Shown here: positions 15,618-24,495 of the stretch, in pieces
How the letters are laid out: each line of letters opens with the position of its first letter
Numbering within the stretch: position 1 is the first letter of the stretch
DNA from: Delftia sp. PS-11
GTDB taxonomy: Bacteria; Pseudomonadota; Gammaproteobacteria; Burkholderiales; Burkholderiaceae_C
Length of the DNA: 33,594 nt
Reading direction: 5' to 3'
Assembly: GCF_029870285.1 (NCBI RefSeq)
Contig: NZ_JACSYA010000045.1
Location: 1-33,594 of the forward strand
Notes under the pieces: model-generated
What the model was told of the DNA's origin: nothing
The model's database searches: none
What the model saw: only the letters and a program-made list of their open reading frames with translations
Program-made: the position numbers and the translations under genes

Positions 15618-17861
15618 TCAGGCCAGCTCGAAGGGCAGCTTGCGCACAGGCTTGCCCGTCAGCCGCGCTACGGCGTTGGCAAAGGCCGGCGCCAGTGGCG
15701 GCAGGCCGGGCTCGCCCATGCCTGTGGGCGGCTCGGCGCTGGGCACGACGTGGACGGCGATTTCGGGCATGTCGGTGATGCGCGGCACGGCGAAGTCGCC
15801 GAAGTTGCTTTGCTCGACCACGCCATCCTTGAGCGTGATGGCTGCGCCCGGCAGGCACATGGACAGGCCCATCAGCGCCGCGCCCTGGACCTGGGCCTCG
15901 ATGGTGCGCGGGTTGACGGCCAGATTGCAGTGCACCCCGGCCGTGGCCTTGTGCAGCACGGCCCGGCCGTCCTTGACAGAGGCCTCGACCACATAGGCCA
16001 CCACCGTGTCGAAGGACTCGTGCACGGCCACGCCCCAGGCGCGGCCCGCGCGCAGCTGGCGCTTGCCGTAGCCGCTGCGGTCCACGGCCAGCTGAAGGGC
16101 TGCGCGGTGGCGCGGGTGGCGGTCGCCGAACATCTGCATGCGGTAGGCCACCGGGTCCTGGCGGCTGGCGCGCGCGATCTCGTCGATCAGCGTCTCCATC
16201 ACGAAGGCCGTATGGGTCGAGCCCACGCTGCGCCACCAGAGCACGGGCACATTCAGCTTGGGATGGTGCACCGTCAGGCGCATGGGCACGGGGTAGGGGT
16301 CGCGCATGCCTTCCACGGCGGTGGCGTCGATGCCATTTTTGACCATGCCGCCTTCGAACATGGTGCCTGCCGTGATGGACTGGCCCACGATGGCATGGTC
16401 CCAGGCCAGCACCTTGCCGCGCTCGTCGAAGCCGATCCTGGCGCGGTGCAGGTGCATGGGCCGGTAGTAGCCGCCCTTGATGTCGTCCTCGCGGCTCCAG
16501 ACCATGCGCACGGGTGCGCTCAGGCCGGCGCGGCGCGCGGCCAGCGCCACCTGGCAGGCTTCGACCACATAGTCGCTGGTGCCTACGCCCCGGCGGCCGA
16601 AGCCGCCGCCAGCCATCTGCACATGCACACGCACCTGCTCGGGCTTGAGGTCCAGCACGCGCGCTGCGGCCATGCCGTCCACGCCCGCGAACTGCGTGCC
16701 CAGGTAGAGGTCGGCGCCTGCCTCGCCCATCTGCACCGTGCAGTTGAGCGGCTCCATGGGCGCATGCGCCAGGTAGGGGAAGCTGAACTCGGCCTCGATC
16801 TGGCGCGGCGCGGTGTCCAGCGCGGCGAGATCGGCATCGAAGTGGCGCGCGCCGGGCTGTGCGGCCAGCGCGCGGTACTGGGCCAGCTGGCGCTCGCTGT
16901 CCACTTTTTCGACAGCGTCCGTGTCCCATTGCGCCTTGAGCGCCTCGCGGCCCTTGCGCGCAGGCCAGTAGCCCGTGGCCACCACGGCCACGCCTTCGCC
17001 GCCGCCATCGACAGGCACGCGCAGCACGGCCTTGACGCCCGGCACGGCGCGCGCCGCAGCATCGTCGAGCGATGCCAGGCGTGCGCTGAAGACCGGCGGG
17101 TGCGCGACCACGGCCGTCAACTGGCCCGGCAGATGCATGTCGATGCCGAAGTTCTGCTGCCCGCTGCTCTTGGCCCGGGCATCGATGCGGCCCGTGGGCT
17201 TGCCGATCAGGCGAAAGTCCCTGGTCTCCTTGAGCTGGACGGTGGCCGGCACAGGCTGCGCCATCGCCTCCTGGGCCAGTTCGCCGTAGCCGAGCTTTTT
17301 GCCGCCCGGGCCCAGCACAAAGCCCTCGCGCGTGCGCAGCGTGGCGGCATCGACCTGCCACCGCGCGGCGGCAGCGGCCACCAGCATGGCCCGTGCGCGG
17401 GCGCCCAGTTCACGGTATTGCGAAAAGCTGTGCTTGAGGGCGGTGGAGCCGCCGGTCATCTGGATGCCGTAGCGCGGATCGGCGTAGGCCGCATCATTGC
17501 CGCCCAGGCGGGCGCGGACCTTGCTCCAGTCGGCGTCCAGCTCTTCTGCCAGCACCATGGGCAGGGCGGTATGCACGCCCTGGCCGAACTCCAGCCGGTT
17601 GATGGCCACGGTGACTTCGCCGCTGGGCGAGATTTCGACAAAGGAGGCAGGCTGCTGCGTGGGCTTGAGGCCAGCGGCCTCCTGGCTGCCTTGCGCCTGT
17701 GCCAGTGCGGGAAACATGCCCAGCGCCAGCGAGCCCGCGCCGGCGATCTTCAGAAAGCTGCGACGGGGCAGGGGTGCGCCAGCGGCGGCGCCGGTTTCGT
17801 CACGTTCCAGGATGTGCTGCAGGGCACGTGGCAGTTCGGCGGGGTTGAAGGTGTTCAGCAT
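15618..17861 (-). CDS. iorB: Molybdopterin-binding large subunit, isoquinoline 1-oxidoreductase beta-type
   Basis: A 747-residue molybdenum hydroxylase large subunit of the xanthine dehydrogenase superfamily, IorB branch. A Tat-type motif RRSFLK (R33-R34) precedes a hydrophobic stretch ending ALAQAQ, so export or membrane attachment is likely. The molybdopterin-contact motif GGGFGRRG lies mid-protein, and the catalytic Glu is in the C-terminal GMGEPG. The family hydroxylates N-heterocycles or aldehydes using water-derived oxygen and a molybdopterin cytosine dinucleotide cofactor. ATG 17861 is preceded by AAAGGA; the same frame is open about 34 codons further upstream but without IorB-like sequence. 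The gene follows the 2Fe-2S subunit after 13 bases. No cytochrome partner is adjacent. Confidence 0.88.
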   Translation of the reverse strand: MLNTFNPAELPRALQHILERDETGAAAGAPLPRRSFLKIAGAGSLALGMFPALAQAQGSQEAAGLKPTQQPASFVEISPSGEVTVAINRLEFGQGVHTALPMVLAEELDADWSKVRARLGGNDAAYADPRYGIQMTGGSTALKHSFSQYRELGARARAMLVAAAAARWQVDAATLRTREGFVLGPGGKKLGYGELAQEAMAQPVPATVQLKETRDFRLIGKPTGRIDARAKSSGQQNFGIDMHLPGQLTAVVAHPPVFSARLASLDDAAARAVPGVKAVLRVPVDGGGEGVAVVATGYWPARKGREALKAQWDTDAVEKVDSERQLAQYRALAAQPGARHFDADLAALDTAPRQIEAEFSFPYLAHAPMEPLNCTVQMGEAGADLYLGTQFAGVDGMAAARVLDLKPEQVRVHVQMAGGGFGRRGVGTSDYVVEACQVALAARRAGLSAPVRMVWSREDDIKGGYYRPMHLHRARIGFDERGKVLAWDHAIVGQSITAGTMFEGGMVKNGIDATAVEGMRDPYPVPMRLTVHHPKLNVPVLWWRSVGSTHTAFVMETLIDEIARASRQDPVAYRMQMFGDRHPRHRAALQLAVDRSGYGKRQLRAGRAWGVAVHESFDTVVAYVVEASVKDGRAVLHKATAGVHCNLAVNPRTIEAQVQGAALMGLSMCLPGAAITLKDGVVEQSNFGDFAVPRITDMPEIAVHVVPSAEPPTGMGEPGLPPLAPAFANAVARLTGKPVRKLPFELA

Positions 17862-17874
17862 GGCATTTTTCCTT

Positions 17875-18348
17875 TCAGCCCAGAGCGCGCGCGGCATCGG
17901 CCACGGCGGCGCGGATGCGCGCATAGGTGCCGCAGCGGCAGATATTGCCGGCCATGGCCGCATCGATTTCTTCGGCGCTGGGTTTCTTGCCCTTGGGCAG
18001 GGATTTCAGGAAGGCCGTGGCGCTCATGATCTGGCCGCTCTGGCAGTAGCCGCACTGGGCCACGTCATGGCGTATCCAGGCATCGCGCACGGCGGTGCCC
18101 ACACGGTCGCTGCCCGAGGCCATGGCCTCGATGGTGGTGATCTTCTGGCCGGCCGCCGCCGAAATCGGCGTCACGCACGAGCGTATGGCCTGGCCATTCA
18201 GGTGCACGGTGCAGGCGCCGCACAGCGCCGCGCCGCAGCCGAACTTGGTGCCGGTCATCTCCAGCGTGTCGCGCAGCGCCCACAGGATGGGGGTTTCAGG
18301 GTCCAGGTCCACGGAAACGGGCTTGCCGTTGATGGTGAGATCGGTCAT
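17875..18348 (-). CDS. iorA: (2Fe-2S)-binding small subunit, isoquinoline 1-oxidoreductase alpha-type
   Basis: A 157-residue iron-sulfur subunit carrying two 2Fe-2S clusters. The N-terminal plant-ferredoxin-type cluster uses C38, C43, C46 and C58 ([14 protein letters not shown]). The second, all-helical cluster uses C99, C102, C137 and C139 (QCGYCQSGQ and ICRCGTY). It passes electrons from the molybdenum centre of the large subunit to an external acceptor. AAAGGAGAG lies upstream of the ATG at 18348. It is the first gene of a two-gene operon. Maturation factors such as XdhC are not in the window. Confidence 0.92.
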   Translation of the reverse strand: MTDLTINGKPVSVDLDPETPILWALRDTLEMTGTKFGCGAALCGACTVHLNGQAIRSCVTPISAAAGQKITTIEAMASGSDRVGTAVRDAWIRHDVAQCGYCQSGQIMSATAFLKSLPKGKKPSAEEIDAAMAGNICRCGTYARIRAAVADAARALG

Positions 18349-18434
18349 CGCTTCTCTCCTTTGTTCGTTCAGTCATGCAGGGGTGGGGACCCGAGCCGGC
18401 AGCGTCCGCATCCAGGCCCATGGCATGCACGGGA

Positions 18435-18454
18435 CGCGCCGAGGCGCGAATATA
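18435..18454 (-). promoter_or_regulatory. Possible promoter element of the iorAB operon
   Basis: On the minus strand a TATATT hexamer (18449-18454) lies about 100 bases upstream of iorA. It is followed immediately by the dyad CGCGCC-GA-GGCGCG (18435-18448), which would sit around the transcription start. No good -35 at standard spacing is visible, so the call is tentative. The rest of 18349-18615 shows nothing else recognisable apart from a TATACT hexamer at 18583-18588 in front of the antitoxin gene. Confidence 0.25.
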
Positions 18455-18615
18455 GGGAGACTGCAGGCGCTCAACTAGTCCGGCCTGGCTTGAAGGATTG
18501 GCAAGTACAAGTTGCGAATGCACGAATACCTGGCGTGCAGGCCATGTGGCAGTGGCCGACGGCTTGAGATGCTGACGATGGATATACTGTGCTGGAGTCT
18601 TGACAGGGGCAAGCC

Positions 18616-18897
18616 ATGCCAAAGGAAGCAGTTTTCACTGTGGAGCTGGAGGCGCAACTGCAGGCTGACTTCATGGAGGAAGCGGCTGGCGAGGACCGGA
18701 CTGCTTCCCAGGTCATGCACGAGTTGATGCGTGGCTATGTCGCGCAGCGCCGCCAGGCACGCGCTTATGGCGATTACCTGCCGCGCAAGGTCGACGCTGG
18801 CCGCGCTTCGGTGCGGGCTGGCCGAGCCCTTTCCAATGATGAAGTCGAAGCCGCATTTGCCGACAGGCGTATGCAGGCAGCGGCAGGCTCTGCGTGA
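18616..18897 (+). CDS. Type II antitoxin of a RelE/ParE module
   Basis: A 93-residue protein with an N-terminal short beta strand and helices typical of ribbon-helix-helix DNA-binding antitoxins (AVFTVELEAQLQADFMEEA, then TASQVMHELMRGYV). Its C-terminal tail RKVDAGRASVRAGRALSNDEVEAAFADRR matches the toxin-wrapping part of a common proteobacterial ParD/RelB-like family. It normally represses its own operon and neutralises the toxin encoded immediately downstream. The stop overlaps the GTG start of the toxin remnant (GTGA). The antitoxin appears intact although its partner is broken. Confidence 0.8.
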   Translation: MPKEAVFTVELEAQLQADFMEEAAGEDRTASQVMHELMRGYVAQRRQARAYGDYLPRKVDAGRASVRAGRALSNDEVEAAFADRRMQAAAGSA

Positions 18898-19142
18898 CAG
18901 TTTTCTGGACACCTGAGGCGCAGCAGGACCGCGTTGGCATATGGGATTACATCGCTGCGGAACTCCCTCCAAAGCAGTTTCGGGACTGCCGATCCTGGCG
19001 GCCTGGGGCTGCATCGCCAACGACGCAAAACGCGCATCCATATGTGTGCGGCAACTGTGGACCGGCGGGCTGCGCGACATGCGCAAAACGAATAAGTGCA
19101 CGCGTTTTCCTTCGTAGTCGCCGGAGCGCCAGCTCCGAATAA
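18894..19142 (+). pseudogene. Remnant of RelE/ParE-family toxin
   Basis: The first 24 residues after GTG 18894 (VFWTPEAQQDRVGIWDYIAAE) are a typical ParE/RelE toxin N-terminus. After that the frame turns into Cys- and Arg-rich sequence (CGNCGPAGCATCAKR) unrelated to the family, without the expected GTREL and YRLVY strands, and stops at 19142. I could not restore the missing part in the other two frames over the next 200 bases, so a deletion or replacement is more likely than a single frameshift. The product should be inactive. A CGGAGC/GCTCCG hairpin (19122-19137) closes the segment. Confidence 0.7.
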
Positions 19143-19174
19143 TGGACCGCATCGACCACTCACTGGCAGCTTGC

Positions 19175-19918
19175 ATGACCACAGCGATCGGCACCGCGCA
19201 AGCACCTGCACAGGCTGCACCCGCCACGGCATTGCCCGTCATCGACCTGCGGGCCCTGCGTGATCGGGCCACCCGCGAGCAGGCCCTGCGACTGCTGGCG
19301 CGCACGGCCCGCGATACCGGATTTTTCTACCTGGAAGGCCATGGCATCAGCGCCGATGTATGGCAGGGCATTCAGCAGCAGGCGCGTGCGTTCTTTGCGC
19401 TGCCGCTGGCGCAAAAGCAGGCACTGGCGATTGCCAACACCCGTTATTTCCGGGGCTACACGGCCGTGGGCATGGAGATCACGCGCCAGCGCCCCGATCT
19501 GCGCGAGCAGATCGACATCGGCGAGGAATTGCCCGCGATTGCCGAAGGCCCCGGCGTGCCCGACTGGAAAGGGCTGCAAGGCCCCAATCAGTGGCCTTCG
19601 GCACTGCCCGGCTTTCGCGAGGAGGTACTGGCCTGGCAGGCCGCAGCCCATGGCGTGGCGCTGGAGCTGCTGGACCATTTCGTGGCCGCGCTGCAACTGC
19701 CTGCCGATGCGCTGCAGGCCCTGGTCAGCGGCCTGCCCGCGCACCGTACCAAGATCATCCACTACCCCGGCAGCGATGCCGCAGCTTCGGGCCAGGGCGT
19801 GGGCGCGCACAAGGATGGCGGCCTGCTGACCCTGCTGCTGCAGGCCCAGGCCCGCGCCGCAGGCCGTGAGCTGCGCCCCGGCGCGTGGACCACCGGCATT
19901 GAGGTATCTCAGAGATGA
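19175..19918 (+). pseudogene. 3'-truncated 2-oxoglutarate/Fe(II) oxygenase (isopenicillin N synthase-like)
   Basis: The frame starts with LPVIDLRAL and GFFYLEGHGIS, the conserved N-terminal DIOX_N domain, and reaches the first iron-binding His and Asp in VGAHKDGGLLTLLLQ near residues 210-224. Just after this it loses family resemblance and stops at 19918, giving about 247 residues where relatives have about 330-350. The second His and the 2OG-binding Arg of the beta-helix are absent, and no continuation is visible in any frame before the AT-rich gap. The enzyme should be inactive as an oxygenase. An in-frame ATG at 19142 is an alternative start; neither has a good Shine-Dalgarno sequence. Confidence 0.75.
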
Positions 19919-20026
19919 TTTGGAAATAAAGGACTGATTTTTTATTATTTTTGGTTTTTTCGAGTTGTCTCGACAATGGCTTCACGGCAGCGCTGAGGCT
20001 GCTGCAGCATTTCCGAGACGACTCCA
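19906..20026. promoter_or_regulatory. AT-rich gap with palindromes, likely promoter of the VOC/CysB-family pair
   Basis: Base composition switches abruptly from GC-rich coding sequence to a strongly AT-rich tract at about 19915-19960. Two short palindromes flank it: ATCTC-A-GAGAT (19906-19916) and TTGTC-TC-GACAA (19965-19976). The second has the symmetry of GntR/FadR-type operators. This is probably the control region for the genes at 20027-21526; the upstream edge also marks where the oxygenase gene was cut. Confidence 0.4.
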
Positions 20027-20515
20027 ATGACCCACCACGCCAGTCCTGCCCGTTTCCCGTCCCATCGCGGCGTTCCTGCCATGAATCCGGACAGCGGCCT
20101 GTGTGCCTGGGAAGCCCCGCAGGAGGATTTCGTCTATGGCGTCCACCATGTGCAGCTGTCCTACCCGCTGCGCGCGCAGCAGGCCCTGGAGCGTTTCTAC
20201 AACGCTGTGCTCGGGCTGCCGCAGCTGGCGGTGCCAGGGCGGCCGGGCCTGAGCTTTCTGGCCGGTGGGCAGCGCATTGATCTGCTGCCCTACCGCGAGG
20301 CGGCGGGCGGCGCCCGGCACGCGGCGCCGGGGCTGGTGCAGCTGGCGCTGGTGGTGCGCGATGTCGATGCCCTGCGCCAGCGCCTGCTGCAGCAGGATGC
20401 CCTGGCGCTGGACGTGGCGCCTGCGACCGAAGGCCGCCGCTGCTATGCGCGCGACCCCGGCGGCAACCTCATCGAACTGCTGGAGCTGCCCGCGAGCAGT
20501 CCTGCCCAGGCCTGA
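20027..20515 (+). CDS. VOC family protein
   Basis: A protein of up to 162 residues with a vicinal oxygen chelate module. VHHVQLSYPLRAQQALERFYNAVLGLPQL forms the first beta-alpha unit (residues about 38-66), LVQLALVVRDVDALRQRL the second, and RDPGGNLIELLEL ends the module with the metal-binding Glu. Residues 1-18 may not be translated: ATG 20081 is an alternative start, and neither start has a strong Shine-Dalgarno sequence. The substrate is unknown. It lies 72 bases before the CysB-family regulator on the same strand. Confidence 0.75.
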   Translation: MTHHASPARFPSHRGVPAMNPDSGLCAWEAPQEDFVYGVHHVQLSYPLRAQQALERFYNAVLGLPQLAVPGRPGLSFLAGGQRIDLLPYREAAGGARHAAPGLVQLALVVRDVDALRQRLLQQDALALDVAPATEGRRCYARDPGGNLIELLELPASSPAQA

Positions 20516-20587
20516 GGCGCGCCCCGCGCCCTCGCCGCATCCGTATCCACCCAACCCGGGCCCACGGGCCGCGGGCGGAGCATTCCC

Positions 20588-21526
20588 ATGAATTTCCAGC
20601 AGTTGCGCTATGTGCGCGAAACCGTGCGCAGGGGCTACAGCCTGACCGAAGTGGCCCATGCGCTGCACACCTCCCAGCCCGGCGTGAGCCGCCAGATCCG
20701 CGAGCTTGAAGAAGAGCTGGGCGTGGAGATTTTCATCCGCGCAGGCAAGCGCCTGACGGGCCTGACGCCGCCTGGCGAGGCGCTGCTGCCCATCGTGGAG
20801 CGCCTGATGCTGGAGGCCGACAACCTCAAGCGCGTGGGCGCCGACTTCAGCGCCAGCGAGCAGGGCCGCCTGTCCATTGCCGCCACCCACTCGCAGGCCC
20901 GCTATGCGCTGCCCCATGTGGTGCGCGACTTCCGCCAGCGCTATCCCCAGGTGCGGCTGCACCTGCACCAGGGCTCGCCCGAGCAGGTGGCCCAGATGCT
21001 GCGCAGTGGCGAGGCCGATATCGGCGTGGCCACCGAGGCGCTGGCCGGCTACGAAGGCCTGGTGGCCCTGCCTTGCTACCGCTGGACGCATGGCGTGGTC
21101 GTGCAGCCCGGCCATCCGCTGCTGCAGACCGATCAGGCGCTGACCCTGGAGGCGCTGTCGCGCTATCCCATCATCACCTACGAACAGGGCTACACCGGCC
21201 GGGCCCATATCGATGAGGCCTTTGCGCGCGAGGGCCTGGAGCCCGACGTGGTGCTCACCGCCATGGATGCCGATGTGATCAAGACCTATGTGGAGCTGGG
21301 CATGGGCGTGGGCATCGTCGCTTCGGTGGCGCTCGATGCCGACCGCGACATTGGCCTGCGCACGCTGGACGCAGGCCACCTGTTCGAGGTCAACACCACG
21401 CGCCTGGGTCTGCGCAAGGGCGCCTGGCTGCGCGGCTATGCCTATGCTTTCATCGAGACCTTCGTGCCCACGCTGACGCGCGAGGTGGTCGAGCAGGCGC
21501 TGCGCCAGGGCGTGGAGCCGGAGTGA
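20588..21526 (+). CDS. cysB: CysB-family LysR-type regulator
   Basis: A 312-residue regulator of the CysB/Cbl/SsuR branch. MNFQQLRYVRETVRRGYSLTEVAHALHTSQPGVSRQIRELEEELG-type sequence forms the helix-turn-helix, and the effector pocket includes ATHSQARYALP (residues about 98-108), which holds the sulfate/thiosulfate contacts in CysB. The family controls cysteine synthesis and sulfonate use, with O-acetylserine or sulfate derivatives as ligands. A GCGGAG sequence lies upstream of ATG 20588. Whether this is CysB itself or a sulfonate-specific paralogue cannot be told here, because no cys or ssu genes are adjacent. Confidence 0.8.
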   Translation: MNFQQLRYVRETVRRGYSLTEVAHALHTSQPGVSRQIRELEEELGVEIFIRAGKRLTGLTPPGEALLPIVERLMLEADNLKRVGADFSASEQGRLSIAATHSQARYALPHVVRDFRQRYPQVRLHLHQGSPEQVAQMLRSGEADIGVATEALAGYEGLVALPCYRWTHGVVVQPGHPLLQTDQALTLEALSRYPIITYEQGYTGRAHIDEAFAREGLEPDVVLTAMDADVIKTYVELGMGVGIVASVALDADRDIGLRTLDAGHLFEVNTTRLGLRKGAWLRGYAYAFIETFVPTLTREVVEQALRQGVEPE

Positions 21527-21536
21527 GCCGGCAGGC

Positions 21537-22022
21537 TCAGTCCCCGCGCGCCATCTCCAGCAGCGTGTCGCCGCTCACGCGATAGCGTATCCACTCCTTC
21601 TGGGGCAGTGCGCCCAGGCGGTCGTAGAAGTCGATGGAAGGCTGGTTCCAGTCGAGCACGCTCCACTCGAAGCGGCCGCAGTCCTTCTCGACGGCGATCT
21701 GTGCCAGCCGGCGCAGCAGCGCCGTGCCCGCGCCCAGGCCGCGCGCCTCGGGCGTGACATACAGGTCCTCAAGGTACAGGCCGTGGCGCCCCTGCCAGGT
21801 CGAGTAGTTGAAGAAATAGACGGCAAAGCCCACGGGCTGGTCGCCCGACAGGCAGATCAGGCCGAAGACGGCGGGGTGCTCGGCGAACAGCGTGCGCCGG
21901 ACATGCCCGGGCGTGGCCAGCACCTCGTGTTCGGCTTTTTCATAGATGGCGAGCTCGCGCACGAAGCGCACGATGAGCTCGGCATCATCGGGGGTGGCAG
22001 GACGGATCTGTAGTGTGCTCAT
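21537..22022 (-). CDS. GNAT family N-acetyltransferase
   Basis: A 161-residue acetyltransferase resembling the diamine (spermidine/spermine) N-acetyltransferase group. It shows IRPATPDDAELI at the start, VGFAVYFFNYSTW, then LEDLYVTPEARGLGAGTALLRRLA, which includes the acetyl-CoA loop (R/Q-x-x-G-x-G/A), and WNQPSIDFYDRLGA near the end. It transfers acetyl from acetyl-CoA to an amine. It lies nine bases after the NadM gene and is probably the last gene of the NAD salvage operon; a functional link is not obvious. Convergent with the cysB-like gene. Confidence 0.87.
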   Translation of the reverse strand: MSTLQIRPATPDDAELIVRFVRELAIYEKAEHEVLATPGHVRRTLFAEHPAVFGLICLSGDQPVGFAVYFFNYSTWQGRHGLYLEDLYVTPEARGLGAGTALLRRLAQIAVEKDCGRFEWSVLDWNQPSIDFYDRLGALPQKEWIRYRVSGDTLLEMARGD

Positions 22023-22031
22023 GCGCCGGTT

Positions 22032-23168
22032 TTAGCCGATTTCCTGCGCCGTGTCCGCAGGCGCCTGCTGCGGCGCAAGGGGCAGCAAGCGGCACAGTAT
22101 CTGGAAATGGTCCTCGAAAAAGCCGGTTTCCATGCCTGGCAGATCGGCCACGGGCACCCAGCGCGCCAGCGCGGCGTCGTCGCCGCCCTGCACCGGCGGC
22201 AGCGCGGGCAGCAGACCCAGGTCCAGATGGTGCACGTGCGTGATGGTGCGCCCGCGCAGGCTGCGGTCCGGATGGTCGAAAACCTGCACGCCCTGCAGCG
22301 CGGCGCGCAGGTCATCTTCGCCGATCGTGGCGCAGGTTTCCTCGCGCAGTTCACGCAGGCACGATTGCCACAGCGTGTCGCGCGGCTCCAGGAAGCCGCC
22401 CGCAAGCGCCCACAGGCCCTGGCCGGGCGCATGCGCCCGGCGTATCAGCAGCACATGCTCCTGCTCGGCGCCATCGCTGGGCACGCGGCAGCGCAGCAGC
22501 GCATCCACGGTCACGAAGACCGGCGGGTAGGGCGCTGCAGCCCAGGCCTGGCGGTAGCCGGCCAGCATCTGCCACTCCTTGCGCATCTGCGCATAGACAG
22601 GGGTGCCGGCCCACTGGCGCAGGAACTGCACGGTACTGGCAGGCACCTGCCCGGCCAGGGCCGCGAAGTCCACGCCGTCCTCGCCGAAGTACAGCTCGCG
22701 CAGCGGCGTGGCGTCAAACTGGCCCAGACGCGGCAGGCTGATCAGCTGCCAGCCGGGAAAGCGCGACAGGTAGCTGCTGCTGGAATCCTTGAAGTGGCCT
22801 ACCAGTGCGGTGCTGGCGCCTTCGGGCACGCAGGCCTGCACAGCCTGCTGCACGGCCTGCACCCACAGCGGCTCGTCGTAGTAGTCGCGCACGGGCACGC
22901 AGCGCAGGCGGGCTGCATCGGCCGGTGCCAGCGCCTCGCGCAGCATGCGCGCGCGCTCCTGCCAGCTGAAAGGGTTCTTGGGGTTGGGCGCCTGCCAGGC
23001 GCTGCCCAGCACGACGACGACCTGCCCGGCGCGCTCCAGCGCCGCATGCAGCAGTGCCATGTGGCCGTTGTGCACGGGCTGGAAGCGCCCGATCAGGACG
23101 GCGGTATGCACGCGCCCGCTGGCGCATGGGAAATCTGGGGGGGCGGCCGGTGCGGCGTTCTCTTGCAT
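22032..23168 (-). CDS. nadM: Bifunctional nicotinamide-nucleotide adenylyltransferase / Nudix hydrolase
   Basis: A 378-residue two-domain protein. Residues about 21-190 are a nucleotidyltransferase with GRFQPVHNGH at 27-36, the (H/N)xGH nucleotide-binding motif of NMN adenylyltransferases. Residues about 215-365 are a Nudix hydrolase domain with the box GGFLEPRDTLWQSCLRELREE, in which the first Glu of the consensus is Asp. Such fusions (as in Synechocystis and Francisella) make NAD from NMN and hydrolyse ADP-ribose. ATG 23168 gives the normal N-terminus; the frame is open further upstream without homology. It follows pncB by 106 bases on the same strand. Confidence 0.9.
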   Translation of the reverse strand: MQENAAPAAPPDFPCASGRVHTAVLIGRFQPVHNGHMALLHAALERAGQVVVVLGSAWQAPNPKNPFSWQERARMLREALAPADAARLRCVPVRDYYDEPLWVQAVQQAVQACVPEGASTALVGHFKDSSSSYLSRFPGWQLISLPRLGQFDATPLRELYFGEDGVDFAALAGQVPASTVQFLRQWAGTPVYAQMRKEWQMLAGYRQAWAAAPYPPVFVTVDALLRCRVPSDGAEQEHVLLIRRAHAPGQGLWALAGGFLEPRDTLWQSCLRELREETCATIGEDDLRAALQGVQVFDHPDRSLRGRTITHVHHLDLGLLPALPPVQGGDDAALARWVPVADLPGMETGFFEDHFQILCRLLPLAPQQAPADTAQEIG

Positions 23169-23274
23169 AGACAGGCGGGGAGGCTTCACTCGTAATGGGC
23201 GGCAATGGGCATCTGGCGGCCCGTGCCGAAGGCGCGTGGGCGCACGCGCAGTATGGTATGTGCTACTTGCGGGT

Positions 23275-24495
23275 TCAGGCCGCCACGGGCTGCGCCAGAC
23301 CGAAAACCTGGCGCAGATAGGCCAGGTAGGTCTCGTCATTGCACAGCGTCTTGCCCGGGGAGTCGGAAATCTTGGCCACGGGCTGGCCGTTGGCATGGGT
23401 GAGTTTCATCACGATGTTGATGGTCTCCAGCCCCATGTCGTTGGTCAGCCGCGTGCCGATGCCGAAGCCCAGCTGGATGCGGTCCGCGAAGCGCTGGTAC
23501 AGCGCCAGCGCCGTATCCAGGTCCAGGCCGTCGGAGAACACCAGCCGCTTGGCCTGGGTATCGATGCGCAGCTTCTGGTAGTGGGCGATGGCTTTTTCGC
23601 CCCAGGCATACGGGTCGCCCGAGTCGTGGCGCAGGCCGTCGAACAGCTTGGCGAAGTACATGTCGAAGTCTGCCAGGAAGGCGTCCATGCCTACGGTGTC
23701 GGTCAGCGCGATGCCCAGGTCGCCCCGGTACTCCTGCACCCAGTCCTCCAGCGCCGCGATCTGGAAGTCGCGCAGGCGCACGCCCTGGGCCTGGTAGCTT
23801 TGCAGGTACTCGTGGGCCATGGTGCCGATGGGCACGATGCCCAGATCCCGGGCCAGCAGCACATTGGAGGTGCCCTTGAACCACTGCGGTGTCTGCGTGG
23901 CAAAGGCCTGCACCACCTCGCGCTGCCAGGCGCCGGAAAAGCGCCGGCGCACGCCGAAGTCGAACAGCTCGAAAGGGTTGCGCAGCTTCGCCTCGCAGGC
24001 CAGCTGCCGCAGCCGCTCGATCTTGCCTGCCAGGCGCCTGCGTCCCTCGGCCAGCGCGGCCTGGGCGTCGAAGCGCCGGAAGTACAGCTCGTTGACGATG
24101 GCCAGCACATAGATCTCGAAGCCCATCACATGGACCTGCGGTCCCTTGGCCTCAATGTGCAGCGTATCGCCATCGGCCCAGGCACGGATGAAGGCGCGCT
24201 GGAACTGGAAGATGCGCAGGAAGTCGATGAAGTCGCTCTTCATGAAGCGCAGGCTGCCCAGGTAGCCCAGCTCGCTGGGCGTGAAACGCAGGGCGCACAG
24301 AGCGTCGAGCTCGCGCTGCACCTCGGGCAGCAGCTCGGACAGGGCAAACGCCGTCTTCGTGCGGCAGACGAACTCGTACTCAGCCTCGGTCTGCGGATGG
24401 CGGTGCAGCATGGCCTGCCACATCGTGAATTTGTAGAGATCGGTATCGAGCAGGCTGGTGATGATGGGAGCCATGGTGCAGTGCGTGGTGGTCAT
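23275..24495 (-). CDS. pncB: Nicotinate phosphoribosyltransferase
   Basis: A 406-residue PncB, converting nicotinate and PRPP to nicotinate mononucleotide. It shows [17 protein letters not shown] at the N-terminus, the phosphorylatable His region [10 protein letters not shown], then [14 protein letters not shown] and [13 protein letters not shown], and GIGTRLTND in the phosphate-binding barrel. Length matches the family. I chose ATG 24495 because it overlaps the upstream hydrolase stop (ATGA). ATG 24474, giving [10 protein letters not shown], is equally plausible by homology, and neither start has a clear Shine-Dalgarno sequence. Confidence 0.92.
   Translation of the reverse strand: MTTTHCTMAPIITSLLDTDLYKFTMWQAMLHRHPQTEAEYEFVCRTKTAFALSELLPEVQRELDALCALRFTPSELGYLGSLRFMKSDFIDFLRIFQFQRAFIRAWADGDTLHIEAKGPQVHVMGFEIYVLAIVNELYFRRFDAQAALAEGRRRLAGKIERLRQLACEAKLRNPFELFDFGVRRRFSGAWQREVVQAFATQTPQWFKGTSNVLLARDLGIVPIGTMAHEYLQSYQAQGVRLRDFQIAALEDWVQEYRGDLGIALTDTVGMDAFLADFDMYFAKLFDGLRHDSGDPYAWGEKAIAHYQKLRIDTQAKRLVFSDGLDLDTALALYQRFADRIQLGFGIGTRLTNDMGLETINIVMKLTHANGQPVAKISDSPGKTLCNDETYLAYLRQVFGLAQPVAA

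Noticed and set aside
14407..17361. Very long open frame (over 900 codons) on the minus strand across the LysR and molybdenum hydroxylase genes
   Set aside because: It is a shadow frame of GC-rich coding DNA: low-complexity Ala/Arg/Gly/His sequence without domains, overlapping two confidently identified genes.
15750..18029. 759-codon open frame on the plus strand opposite the iorB/iorA genes
   Set aside because: Antisense shadow of the molybdenum hydroxylase genes, with no recognisable domain or ribosome binding site.
19122..19137. Terminator after the toxin remnant (CGGAGC/GCTCCG hairpin)
   Set aside because: The stem is only six base pairs and no T-tract follows on either strand.
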